Positions 12,740 through 25,994 of a stretch of 64,000 nucleotides of DNA are shown here, piece by piece. The notes beneath the pieces were generated by a model. The model searched no databases and was not told where the DNA came from. It saw nothing but the letters and a program-made list of their open reading frames with translations. How positions within the stretch are numbered: the first letter of the stretch is position 1; each line of letters starts with the position of its first letter. Origin of the DNA: Motacilla alba alba (lineage: Eukaryota; Chordata; Aves; Passeriformes; Motacillidae); contig NC_052016.1 of NCBI RefSeq assembly GCF_015832195.1, forward strand, positions 82,187,047 through 82,251,046. The letters run 5' to 3'. The position numbers were made by a program, and so were the translations under genes.

Positions 12740-13744
12740 CTGAAGAACCCCAAGGAACAAGGAGAATCAGAGACATATTGTCAGAAGTTCAGTTTTTTAA
12801 TCAGAGGGATTGAGACTTAAAATAGGATTTAATATATGGAAATAAAATCCAGATATATGGTTGTTTGGCAGATCCCTAAACTAAATCCACATATCAGGAA
12901 GATTAAATTTGGAATCTTCCAATGAAATATGGAAAGTATTCTTTACTGAAATTAACTATATATGCAGTTTCAAGCAGGAAGAAGTATGTATGTTGTTAAA
13001 GCAAATACATGTTCAAAGGCATGTGGAACGCTGTAAGTACACAAGTGTGCTCCACTGAAACCAAGTCTGAGTGTATTGTTACTGTGCACAAACAGCAGCA
13101 GCATCACCTGCATTGATTCAGAATCCTATGTCTAAAAGCAGAATACAATTAAGGCAATGACTGTGTTTACATGTTGTAAAAAGATTTTCCTTCATCTATA
13201 GCATGATGTTAACATCATATATCATCCCTTTTCATCTTCGAGGATAGAGAGGCAGTATGGCTGGTGTTAATGCTTGAGTCCAGGAAATCAGAAGTGTTCC
13301 CACATTACATAGTCTTAATATACCCTAAAAGTCTGCAGACTGGGTTGAGGAGATAAAATAACATAAATAAAACAGTTTTGTTCCCTTCAGCTTGCTTATC
13401 TGATAAAGTATAGGTCAAAATTCTCTAAGTGATTAAAAAATAAAGAACTACAATGTTCAACTGCTGAGAGAGCACGTTAAGCCATTTCTTAAAGACAAAC
13501 ATATATATGACATGGAGAAAGTTTACCCTCTTTGCATATAAACAAGCATCTGAAACACCTAGTTTGAATGCCTTCTTAAGCAGCTGTCATTCAATAATCA
13601 TAACTTTGTCAGTGCTTTCTGTCACTTCACATTCTCGTTGCTCCAGCAGTTTCAAGAGGAGGACATGCTTCAGAACATTCTCCAATGCTTAACACTTCCA
13701 TTTCACAGAGTTTTACTTCTCTGTTCTTAGATGTGAAAAGTGTG

Positions 13745-14080
13745 TGCTTTCCATCAGTAGTGAAGGGATGAGTGACAGTCCTTCAGCTTTCCTCCATCCC
13801 CCTGAGAAGCTCCTCAGCAATCTGTCAAAAATGGTGCCATGGTACCACCATTGGTCCCTGGAGCCAGCCAGGAACCCTCCTCAGCAAATGGCCAAGCAGG
13901 CAATCGACAAGATGGCTCAGGCCCCGCTTCCCATGTGTCACTCCTTCATTTTCTGGTCACCAGTATTACAAGATGGTGTGTCCATGTCTCTCCCATCCCT
14001 ACATTGCCCTCTAGCTGCTCCACCACTGGGTAAATTCCTTAGTGGAAATTCTCCTGCTGGATTTGAGACAGAGTGACTGA
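13745..14080. other. GC-richer unclassified block, possibly an old mobile element
   Basis: About 330 bases stand out from the AT-rich surroundings by composition, and three overlapping + strand frames are open (the longest is 110 codons, 13744-14076). The predicted peptides are Pro/Ser-rich with no recognisable domain. Phrases such as AAGATGGCTCAGG and CAAGATGGTGTG recur and resemble LTR-type sequence, but I could not match it to a family or find ends. It is not called coding. Confidence 0.3.
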
Positions 14081-16867
14081 TATTTCCGAACCTCAAAGGT
14101 GAAGTATCAATTCTTCATGCCTGATATGGTTTTCACAAGGTAATTCCTCTCTGAATAAATTCCATCTGTTGCTTTCTTTGCCTCCAGCTTCCGTTTGCTA
14201 CTTGGTTCCCTTTTTGGGAAGCATCAGGTGATGGGTTGCTATATTAGCATCTTTTATGTTCATCCCTTGTCTCAGCTTCTTACTTACTCCACTGCTCTCA
14301 ACTTGTAGGTGAGGAGCCAACAAAAAATATTTTTCTTTGCAGTTGTTGCTGTCTTTTTCTTCAGATTAAAAATGAAAAAAAAAAAACCCAAACCCACAAA
14401 CTCAAGCCCAAAGAGGTTAGCTCAGAATGCAAAACACACCTGACTTAGATAATATTTGTCATGATTATGGAACTAAATTTTCATATGAAAATTTTTTGCA
14501 TACCTTCTTTTAGCTCATTTACCACTTTACATAGTGTTATATTTCTAAAGGACAGAATACTCTCCTAACTGTAGTGTCAGCTCTGGGCATAAACACTGTC
14601 AGTTTTTTTTTCTTTTATTATCTGTGTGAGACAGTTTGGATTTAAAAGCTGCTTCCATTCTCTTTTGGCAGATGCCAACAGGGGTTTTTTAATAAATCAA
14701 ATTTGCAAACAAGTTTGTTCTTCAACTTTCCAGGAAGGCAGTTCTGTGGCTGCAGCATCCTTTTCCTGCTTGGGTGACATAATTCTAGTGTGTTTACCTT
14801 GATGCCAGCAAAAATGTTTGGTCATATGCGGTTCTTTAATGATTTGAATGAATAAAGTGATGTGTTTTCTCTAAGTTACAGTTCCTCATTCTGTGTTTCC
14901 TATAGTTATCTCATAAATTGCCATGTAGCATTAGGCAATGAAGGAGAAAGAATTGAACTCTATGCTTAAACATATGAAGTTTAAATGTTCACAGTTTTGG
15001 ATATAGTTATTGTTTTAAAGTATTACTGTGGTAAATGGAAGTAGATTTTGATAGAGAAAGTTTTATATGACATTTTGTGATGGTCCAAAAACATGCCAAA
15101 ATAATTTTCCTTTCAACTTGAATACTGAAATACAGATATTGAGACAGATCCCATTAAAAAATTATTATATCATAATATTTTTCACTTTTCAGGGTTTACA
15201 TATCCCATAGAAACCATTAATCAGGGTTTTGCTTGCTTTTCTGTATTTGATCACACTAAATGAGACTGTTCAAGGTAAATGTTCATGATACCTAGGAGGG
15301 AACTTATACCATAGCCACTAACACAAATCCAGAACCATTTTTCTTTTCCTGTAGTCTAAAAATCAGTGATTATTGAAAGAGAAATGTCAAATTCATTTAT
15401 TGAGCTAATTTACAGGGTTCTCATTACTAAAAGGCACTACAGATGCAATGCATAAAGTAATTCAGTCTTTTAGCCAGATACAGTAGCACAGCTCATGACA
15501 CAGAACATTTCTGTGCCATCTGGTAGGGAAGTAAATCAGATAAACTGCTCATGAATCAATTATTTCAAACTGGAATTATTTAAAGCATGACATGACTCTA
15601 AAAGTAGCATTTAAAAATGTCAGTAGAGGCCAGATCGTATATTTAAGCACAAAAAAGAAAGAAATAAATTCAGAATAGATTGTATTCTCTGGGGTGGTTT
15701 TGCACACAATTTATTTCAGTGCTTAAATAATTTAATTTTCAAATCCCTTTTATTTGATTTTTGTATTTTAGCATCTTTCATATCTTTAATGTTTTTGGGT
15801 CTTTGAGAAAAACTGTAAGATGACTTTCACTATTTGTGAATAGCTTAACTGTTTTTCTTGATCTTACTATATTATAAAATTTCCAGATTCTATTACCTCA
15901 CTTTTAATATGTTATTTACCTTATAAGCTATAAATGAATGGAATATTGTTACAAATAACTGTGTAAACAAGGCCTTATTTATAACTTTCTAAATCATCTT
16001 TCCACTTTGTTAGAGATAAAATAATGATTAAATGGTTGCACCTCTTCCAAGAAGTTGCATTTAAACAATTTATATGTGCCTACATCATCAATGGGTGTGA
16101 GTCTATGGAATTAAAACAAACTCAGGGGATAATAGGAATTTGCAGTTACCGAGAATAAGGTTCATAATGTTTAGGCTATTCTTTGCTCAAGCTGATTTTT
16201 CAGAGGTATAAATGGTTCAAATGCTTGTGTCATCCTGCAAGTACTTGAATTATCTCATTGACTTTGATGGAAATATTGAAGAAGCTATGTGTGTAGAAAG
16301 TGTTTTGCTATAATAGGGCATGTATTCAGCCTGCTTAAATCAAAACCTTTGAAAAACCCTACTGACTTACTGTTTTCTTCTGGACTTGTTCCCTTTCCTG
16401 CCTGGAAGGGTTTTGCCTTTCAGTCATGTTTTAACTACAGCAAATGTCATGGTATGCAATTTCTTCCCTTAAGTGAAGGACTCAAAGTGTAAGTAGAACT
16501 TTTGTGCTAAGTTCTTCATGAGTTAATAACTGCACTTGTATCTAAGTTCTGTATTGCCCAAGTTCTATTAAGAATTAAAGCTCACAGCACAAATGAATTT
16601 TAATGGGAGCATTTTACCTCAGATGGCCATTTCACTGCGTGGTTTCTGTCAAAATGAAATTGGGTCATATGTCTTTTTCATAAAAAGCTATTATGCACAA
16701 AAACTTTTAGTTTTAGGCGGCTATTTCTTTCCTTAGTGTAAATGGGTTCTTGGTGCTACACAGAAATGTGGCTGTCTTTCTATGACTGAGGACCCCATTA
16801 TGTCATTAAAAGCAAAGTTTGGTTGTGGAATCTAGATTAACATTCATGTTGTTTTGGGAAAAGGCAG
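14081..16867. other. Intronic sequence, no gene seen
   Basis: AT-rich sequence with an A run near 14371-14384 and T/A-rich tracts. No recognised element or exon. Confidence 0.55.
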
Positions 16868-17092
<225 letters not shown>

Positions 17093-18704
17093 TCATTCCT
17101 ATTTCTAGTCCCTCTGACAACTACCACACTAAAGTTACTGACAAGATATTTGTAAGTGAAAATATTTTCATTTATAAATGCCAGACATGTTTTAACAAAA
17201 GCATAAGTGTATTTCCTTTCTTGCATGTCAGGAACCACCACACAGGAGTACAACTGTTTGGAAGGCTGACTAGAGCTTAAAACAGTCCTTCAGCCTGAAT
17301 GATAGCAGCATGTTCGGTCTGCATTTTTAATATGACAACCAGTATCAGAGGTTATCCTATACAGAATTTTTGGTCATCCCTTACAGATGTTACCACTGTT
17401 GATATATGGCTGCAAAGGTTTTATACCCAAATGAGGTTTTGTTTTGTCAGTTACTGTATTTAACATATGTGTGTCAAGATAGTGACCTGCAGCAAAACAG
17501 ACAATGCAAAAAATCAGGATTTTAATATTTTGACCTATTTTGCTAGATTTTAGTCTGGTGGAAGCACTGCATTATACTTAGGAATAATAAATCTTAGGAT
17601 ATATACTTCTGAATCATCTGTAGTGTGCTTGGTCATGCAGCCAAATAGCTGAATAATCCAGAAGAATTTTGCAGAAAGGAGTGCATGAACTGTCATGAAC
17701 CTACCAATTCAGGGGAATGCAGAAATTATTTTTTCCTTCATTTTTGCATTACGTTAAATAATGGCATGCATGTGGAAAATAAAATATTACAATTTTTTAG
17801 TACGACTAATCAGAAATTTGTTAGAATAACACCAGTGGAACTAACTCTGTTTAAAAATTGTAAGCAACTTAACCCTTATCAAGTGTCTTACAGTATTTAA
17901 TTCAGACTTTTAATGTAATGTAGGTGTCTAAAGAGATAAATGAAAAATATTTTCTTGAAAACATTTCTCCTAATTAATGCAATTGTAACTGTTGTACAAT
18001 AAGATCCATTGTTTTTTTAAAACTTCAGTTTAAAAGCTGAAGGTGGACAAATTAATATGAATTGTGAGGTATTCAAATGAAGTAATTCCCAAGAACTGGT
18101 CTTTTCTTTCAGTTTTCTCACCAGGTAAAGTCTGAAGTGTAAATTCACAAATTTTGTGGTTATGCATCTCGAGGCATATTACTGAAAGACATCTGTGTCT
18201 GGTATAATCTGTTTTCATCCCTCCCACTCAGCTTTGGTTCTTAATCCAAATGCTCAAAAGCTATTTCAAATACAAATGTTCCTACTGAGCCACTTCTGTG
18301 CAAATATTTGCCTTGTATTTGTGTCCCCATGAGCTTATAATTCATATGTCTGAAGCTTACTAAGGTTCTTATATTCAATGATATATATGTCATCAGATGC
18401 TGTATGTATTTGGAGGAACACAGTATAGTAAGACTCTCTGTATCCCCAGGCTAAAAAACAGAATGTGATGTTAGTCAGAAATAGGTTATCTTTACTGACA
18501 AATGCAAAATATAAAAAAATAATTAAATATAGCATAATACTTATTCTAGCCTAGATCAGAGCAGTTCATCTACCTTTTAAAGTTTCTTTTATTCTTTTCT
18601 TCCTTTACCACAAACTAAAACAATATTAGTTTATTTTACAGAAAGGGTATTTTGTTATGTTGATTCCTCCCAAATGGCTATTCCTTCAGTGTCAAATTAT
18701 TGAG

Positions 18705-18800
18705 AGCACCAGAAAAGTCCTTCCCATTTAGATTAGTGGTCCATTGAGTTCAGTACTCTTGCTCTTACAGCAGCACTAAGAGATACTGTTTAGGGAGAAT
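18705..18800. repeat. Possible ancient amniote interspersed-repeat relic
   Basis: The phrase AGTCCTTCCCATTTAGATT-AGTGGTCCATTGAGTTCAGTACTC followed by CAGCAGCACTAAGAGATACTG resembles, with many changes, the GTCCATCTAGTCCAGTATCC type repeat common in turtle and crocodile genomes. The boundaries are uncertain and the match is from memory only. Confidence 0.25.
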
Positions 18801-21800
18801 GAAATCCTGGTAATAATCTGTGCTCTATTTCTGTTGTACTCTGCCTGCACTCACAACAGTTGTGTTAAATTCTTAGAAGTCATTCCTGTCTCTCCCTTTT
18901 GATACAGGCATGTTGCCCATTAGAATCTCCCACCTGTCACTTCTACTGATATGCGTCTCTACCTTTGTATTTCAGGCAAGAGTATACAACCCCAATTAAT
19001 TTTCATTGTACTGAGAGATTTAATTTTGAAAGTACCATATTCCTTAGCAGTTTTCACAAGAATTTTTGCAACAAGAATTCTGATTACATTTGCCTTCAGA
19101 AATCCTTTCTAAAGAATGTTTTTCCTTAGGCACTGCATATGATGCCTGCTGAGCACAAGAAACTGTAAGGGAATTCTGATGTCCTATGTAAACCCTAACA
19201 TGGTGTGCAGTCATCTCAGGTCAGTTTTGCTAAATAAGAAATAACAGCTGTGTTCCCTACACAAGCTATTCATAATGTCTTCCTTTCACATGGATGGCCT
19301 CTAAATGACTTGTACTCAGATGTGTGCTGCATTGCCCTGATTTATAATCAATGCTTTCTGTGAGGACTGCAAAACGTAGCAAATGTATGCGTAAATGCTA
19401 TTTTCATGAAGGTATTTTTTACGTATGTAAAACCCAATCTTTCTCCAATACATCATTCAAGATTTCTTCACTCTAGAGAGAACTTTGTTTAGGTAGTTTT
19501 GTGATTCAGCTACATTGAACTCCTTGGGTCTCTGCAGACCCTCAGCAGTACCTCAGGCAGGCTTTACACCACCAGGCACCACCACACAGTCACATGCCAC
19601 AACCAGAAAAGTTGCCCTATGTATTTGCTTTTTAATGCATAAACCCCACATATCTGATTAGCTGGTACAGCTTCCTCATGCTACTCTGGACACAGAAGTT
19701 AAAATCTCCCATGAAAGAATTGTTATACCTTAGCGTCAGAGCTTGCTTAAAGCAATATGGAGCTCACAGAAATATCTGGTTCTTTGCTCTCACCTAATAA
19801 GCATTGCCAAGGTCATAGAGATATCTCAGATAATTTTTTAATCAGTTGGGAGATTCTTTCTCTGTTTGCTTTTTCATGTGCCCTGTGAAAAGACAGGCAC
19901 AAGCTCAGGTGAGTGGTCTGTCTTTTCAGTCCCAGTAACACAGGGGAGGAAGGGAAATAATTGCAGCCGAGATGCTGGCAAGGCAAGCTATCACAGTTGC
20001 CTTTATGATACTGGAGTGCTTCAGAATGGGTCAGGTCCAAATGGGGCAAGGAAACAATTCTGTCAGCCTTGACAAACACCCCGTGCCCTCTTCTAATGCC
20101 TTGGGCCTTATATAATCCTTCTAACAGGATATTTCTGAAGTGTGGATGAACCAGGAAACAGTAAAAGTAGCAGAGACAGAGGTTAAGTTTAAAATTTGTA
20201 ATCTACACTAAACCTTTTTTTTTTGCCAGGTTAGTTTCCAGGGTGTTTATCCTGAATGCGTCTGAGTGATCAGATAGCTGGTTCAGTCATCAGCATATGA
20301 ATCCTTGTGTGTTCACTTTGAACTGTGCATACATCATAAGACAATTTGGTTGCTTACTCTGCCTCCTGTGCTCCCTTGAGCACCAGCAGATGTAGAAAAA
20401 AAAACCTCTTAATGACTTGGAATGCAATTCAGAATATGCAAGACTCTGGAACAGTAACTTTGGAGCTTACATGTTGTTTGCCTCTTTCCCTCTGTGCTCA
20501 GGGGGAAAATTGCCATTGGAACATATGCTTCTCCTCTAAATTTTTTCAGTAGCAAAATCACCACTTGTCCATACTTTTTCCTTAAATATAGCAGATGGTT
20601 TAAAGGTCCTGACATTAGCTTCACTGATAAAAAATAATAAAAAAATACATTCTACTATGCTGATCATGCCGGTAGTCAATAATGGCTGATTGGGAAATAT
20701 TTCACTGAGAAAGATTTGAATCATGAATTCCAAGCTGAGTTGTGGCCTACCTGGAGCCAAACAATGAATTCAAAAGAGAAAACACTTATTTGAAAGTGAG
20801 CTCTCTGGTATTTCCTTGTGTTTTGCATGAAAATTTCAAATAACTCAATTTTCAAATTTTGTCTGAGGAGGCTGTTACACTTTTTAAATGTAATGTATGT
20901 CTTTCTTGATTCTTGTATTATTGATTTTTATTCCTGACAATTACTTCTAGTCGGAGTTCTCCATAGGAAATTATTAGTGTGTTTTTACAGAGGATAGATT
21001 TAAAACAATTATGCTCTTCTACTTAAAATTTTCACTTTCTTGGACTGCACCTATTTCACACTTTTGGAGTGATTCACAAGCCTCAGTAACCAGATAAAGT
21101 CTTCTGATTGATTTAAAAAAGATTTATATTAAGCTCTTTGCTTTTAACTTTTTTTAGGAATAGAACCTCAATGAGACTAATTATTGCAATAAAGAGTATC
21201 AACATTTAGAGTAGAGTTGCTGTTCAAGTTTAAAATGTTCCCTTTTCTATGAATTTGAGGTTGGAAACTGGGCAGTCTAATTCTGGGTTTTGACAGCTCT
21301 GTGATAACTGCTGAATGTCTCAGTAATCTGTGAATATTGCTTTTATTACAAAGGATTCATGTTGATACACAAAGTATTCAACCTGCTAGATTGGATGGAT
21401 GTTTCCACACTAAGAATTTGCATGGAGACAACCGAAGTGCTCACTTTAGGCAGATTACAATTTAAATATTATTTTCTTCTTTGGGAGTCGTGGCCCTTGC
21501 CAGCTGATACAGGTTAGAGGATATTCTAGATGATATTCTGCAGCATTCTCTGGAAAGTAGGGATGATTATGGCTGAGAACTGAGCAATGGTCACAACTTG
21601 TTTATTAAATGATATGGACACCTTTGCGTGGTCTTCAGAATGCAAGTAAATTGCACAATAAAACTTTCCAAGACCTTGACTTGAGAGAAAATTCCTACAC
21701 TCAAAAGTGAATTAGGCATGAAGACAACACCCACTCCAAGCATTTTTTGCTAGGTCATACAAAATTTTCAGGTTTTATATGTTTTAGCAAAATTAATTTT

Positions 21801-22778
21801 ACAGTTTCCATGGCTGTCTTTGAAAGTGTTCTGCCTATTATTTGTGCCAACATTGAGTCCTCAGTGTGTAGACTACTTAATATACCATTGGTACAGTTAC
21901 AATGCAGTTTTGTCAATATGTGGTGAGTTTTCTTTTAAATTTAGAAAGGGAAATAATACAAGTGCTTAGCATCAGTGTTGAGATATTAACTTTCCATAGC
22001 ATTGTATAAATGTTGTCAATGTCTATACTTTCTCTTTCTGTCTCATATGAAAATGTAATAATTCCCTCACATGGCCTGCCTTCAAAGCAGAGAAAATAGA
22101 GTAGCTCTGAATTACGCTGCAGTCTTTAATACTTTCCCATGATTTCCTGGAAGAAGTGAATTAGTCCTGTACTTTGTTGTTGTTGTTGTTGTTGAATCTC
22201 TCAGCATGCTGATTGTTTTGCAGAAAGACTTTCAATAGAGTGTAATTTTTCAGGAAAAATTAGATTATGCTATATTTTTCAGCTGTGAAAAAGATTTTTG
22301 TTGAAATCTAAGAATTGCTTGATGTTAATGTATTTCATTTGTGTTTTGGGGTTTTATGAACTGTGAAAGTGCCTGACTGGAATGCAGCAAGCTGTTTTTT
22401 ACTCTGTTTTGCTTCTCAATAGCTTTTTCTGCTATTAAATCAGACTCCTGGAATAAACAGTATCTCAATAGAGTGTTTGCAAGGGTTAAGAAAAGGTTCT
22501 CTATATGTTTTGTTCCAGTAGTGTGTCATACTAATATATTTGGCTTAATTTTTATAATCTTCATGTTACTGGAAGAAAAATCTGAATAGAAGGGTAGTAA
22601 TTTGCCACAGAGATATTACCTAAGCAAATTGGTGATACTTGAAAGCTAGATAACTGTATAGAAATAAGAGAATCAAATTAAAATATATACTCTTGCAGAT
22701 ATTGGAGCATTTGGCCTTGAAGAAGTTCTGTCTCAATTGAAAGAATTATTCCACTGATGTATTTGGCTGCTGTTAGGA

Positions 22779-22898
22779 TTTTTTTTTTTTTTTTTTTTTT
22801 TTTGCTAGCTTAGTGTTCTCTTCAGATTTGGGGTATTTTTTGGTTGTGGTTTTCGGGGTGTTTTTGTATTTGTTTTTGTTTTGTTTTGTGGGGATGAT
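22779..22898. repeat. Poly-T run followed by T/G-rich low-complexity sequence
   Basis: 25 consecutive T bases at 22779-22803, then a T/G-rich stretch of GGTTTT and TTTTGTTTTG phrases. This is either a retroposition-style tail in reverse orientation or simple low complexity; no upstream element was identified. Confidence 0.8.
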
Positions 22899-25800
22899 GG
22901 TTTACAATTCTGAGCTAATATGCTAGACCCATTTCTGTTAATTCATTTGTGTCCAGGAATATTTTGTAGTTCCTACAGACAAAAAACAGTTCTGACATCA
23001 CCCTGCAACTTTGTGAATGTAAGCAGTGGTTTTTTATCTATCTAGTGTACTTGGCAGTAAATATACATAATTTGTGTCTTTCCTGCAATAGTCTGCATCT
23101 ACTGTGGACTCTGAAGGTATTGGTGGGCAAATGTTACTGCTTTTAGAGCATTCTCTAGCAATCATTTAATGAAGCAACCAAACATAATGCTGTGTAATCT
23201 GCTAATATCAGCATTTACAATGTAATTAGGTGTTTGAAAATGAATGCCTTATAGTTTTATGTCTAATTAGTTTTTGCTGATTATCACAAAAGACTTAAAA
23301 CTGCAATAATTAAACAGAATAATTGAATAATTGAAAATTAGGCCTCAGTGTCCAAACTATATAGGTGAAATTATGTTCTCTTGGATCGTATATTGCTTTG
23401 AATTCTCTTGCTAGAAAATATATCTCCTGTAATAGCAGCCCTCATTTCAACAGTCCTGACTTAATGCTACTTGCAAGATATAAATCAGAGAAAAATGATC
23501 TGGTAAAAGAGACAGTGACTCAATGAAATAATAGAATTAGAAAGAGAGGGAAAGCAGATGGGTTTTATTACTGAGAATATGTTTTCTCTCAAAATATGGT
23601 GAGCTATTGCAACCTGCATTTTTTGCCACATATATAATTATCCTCTTGGAGCTGAGTATTTGAAGGGGGGTTTTTTGTGTATTTTACAGTGTGTATCCTC
23701 ACAGTGTTCTGTGAGTATAAACTGGAGAGTAAAGGCTTTTTGTTTAAATGCAGTAAAATATTGCAAACCAAATATTACTTTCTTTCAAATTGACCCTAGT
23801 TTTGCAAGTCAAGGGAAGAAAATCAGGAAATTTGCACTAACAAACAATTCAATCTATGATTTTTCAGGTTGCAAAGAACTATGAAAAGGTTAATTTCAGT
23901 TCAGTAGGGCTGAAATGTAGGCAGGGACACAAACGTGTCTCTGGAACCCGTGTAGTATATGTAATCTACTCTGCCAAAACTTGCGTTTTAATTAGTTAGG
24001 TAATGGGTTTTCTCAAAATTATACATCAAATAAATTATTAATTCTATATCTTATTTGACCAGATAGTAACCCTACTTTACAGATATGTACCAAATAGTGC
24101 ATAGTTGAGATTTGGATTGTGGGGTAGGAACACAACTGTGAGAGTGTGTTCTAAAGGAATAAAAAGAAGCTAATGGAACTCTAGCCTTCATTCATGCTAC
24201 AGTAGAACAGGAATGATGGTTTATATCCAAACTGGTTTAAAGCAATAGAAGTATACTGAAGAATATCAGAGGCTAGCAGATATACAGCCTTTGATATATG
24301 AGGCAATTGTTAACAATTTGCAGGAACTTTTCATAAATACTGTTTCGTATATGCATGGTTTCTTGAGGTTCTGGCCTTTGTTTATTTGTGGGGAAAAAAA
24401 AAAAAAGGAAAAATATGTCTGAATTTGGATATCAACACCAGGCATTGAAAGTAAATGCTTTGTGGAATGAAGTTTAAGCCAGGAAGAAGGTCATGTGGCC
24501 CACGGGGAACAATAATTTTTTAATAATGTTGACTTTGAACTGCCACAATGTATTCACCAATATACACAGGGCTCTAACAGAATGTGGAACTTGCACAGCC
24601 TACTGACCAGATAAGGGTATCTGCTGTGATCACTGCCATTCTTCAGGATTCTGTTCATCTTCCTTAAAAGGTAGATGGACATCATCTAACCGTGAAAAAA
24701 GAAAAGAAAAACCAAAAATCTAAAAACGCAAAATAATATTTGATCTCTTAGTAATTCCTGTTTCCACATGAATTTACATTACAAAAATGCAAAAATGAAC
24801 ACATCGCAATAACGAAACCTGTGTCAGGTTAAGTACAATATATAAGTTTTACTAGCATTTGGAACAAAATTCAGACTCCATCTGTCATATATTATCCCCA
24901 GAGAAGTTAGGACATGCACAAAAGTAAATGGATTATGAGAAATTGAAGAAAACCCAAAGTACCTTACAAAGCGTATATGATATTTCTGCTTCACTTGAAC
25001 AATGATTTTTTTTTATTTTTTATGAAAGTTTTTAGTGGTAGAAATTCATACTTCTAATAAAACGAAAAATGTATAACTGCATTGAATAGGAGTTTGCAGA
25101 ATTTCCCCAATTAGATGTTCTGTATGAGAGAAAATAAAACACAATAAATATGGCTTATCTCAAAGGAATTCAAGATATTTTTGCATTTCTTTAGAATTCT
25201 GATTCATCTATTTCTGATGTTTGATTGTTGGCACACTTTGTGTGAAATATTTTTGATACAAAGAAAAGAATTGGAAGCTCACTGTCACTGTGCTAAAAAA
25301 TGCATAAAAACTTGCCATAAAAATTTGTATTAAGTGTAAGGAAAATGAAATTAACAAATAGCTTTATAATTTACTCTCAAAAAATTCAAAATACTTTTTC
25401 TATACCTTTGAAACAGTAGGAAGACTGACATCAAATGGCTGACATTTATTTTCTTCCTTCCTTGCTGATTCATCCCTTCACCAGACTTTCAAGGAAGAAA
25501 CTATCAAACCCTCTTGAAAGGACTTAGTATCCTATCACTTCATGGCTACAGTTTTTGAAGTTAATTGCTAAGGTTTCTTATTTTCACTTTGTTGTTTTAA
25601 ATGGCTGCCTCCTCCTTCCATTTTCTGCAGGACAGTAGATTGTGCTGCAGTGAGCTTTTAGTGAAAGAATCCAGGCAGAAAAAAATTAACCTTCTTTGGA
25701 ATATGTAGCACCATACAATGCTCTTCCAAAATCAGTAATGCAAATATCCATACATCCTTGCATGATTTGTTTTAGAATGAAGGTTTTGAACGTGCTTGTT

Positions 25801-25930
25801 TCTTTCCATTGACTCTGAAAGCTCTAGTGACTCTAAAAGGTAACTGGTGCCACTTAAATAGCCTGGAGGTGTTTAAGTTGAAGAGAAAAGTCATACAGTG
25901 GGGGGAAAATAAAAAGTAAACCTGCATAAG

Positions 25931-25994
25931 TTTTTTTTTTTTGTTGTTGGTTAGATTGTGGTTGTTTGGCCGGCCGGTTGGTTGGTGGGTTGGG
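25931..25994. repeat. T/G-rich low complexity containing a GGCCGGCC palindrome
   Basis: A T run leads into GTTGTTGG and GGTTGGTTGGTGGGTTGGG phrases. In the middle is the rare 8-bp palindrome GGCCGGCC (25968-25975), the only such CpG-containing site noticed in this AT-rich area. Confidence 0.75.

Larger units (their letters stand above)
8961..13744. other. Intronic sequence, no gene seen
   Basis: AT-rich intron with no recognised mobile element. It contains a candidate CTCF core at 9854-9866 and an inverted repeat at 12713-12739, listed separately. The short open frames have no coding character. Confidence 0.55.

Noticed and set aside
15514..15526. Possible second CTCF core (reverse strand)
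   Set aside because: TGCCATCTGGTAG misses one invariant G of the reverse core, so it is weaker than the 9854 site and expected by chance.
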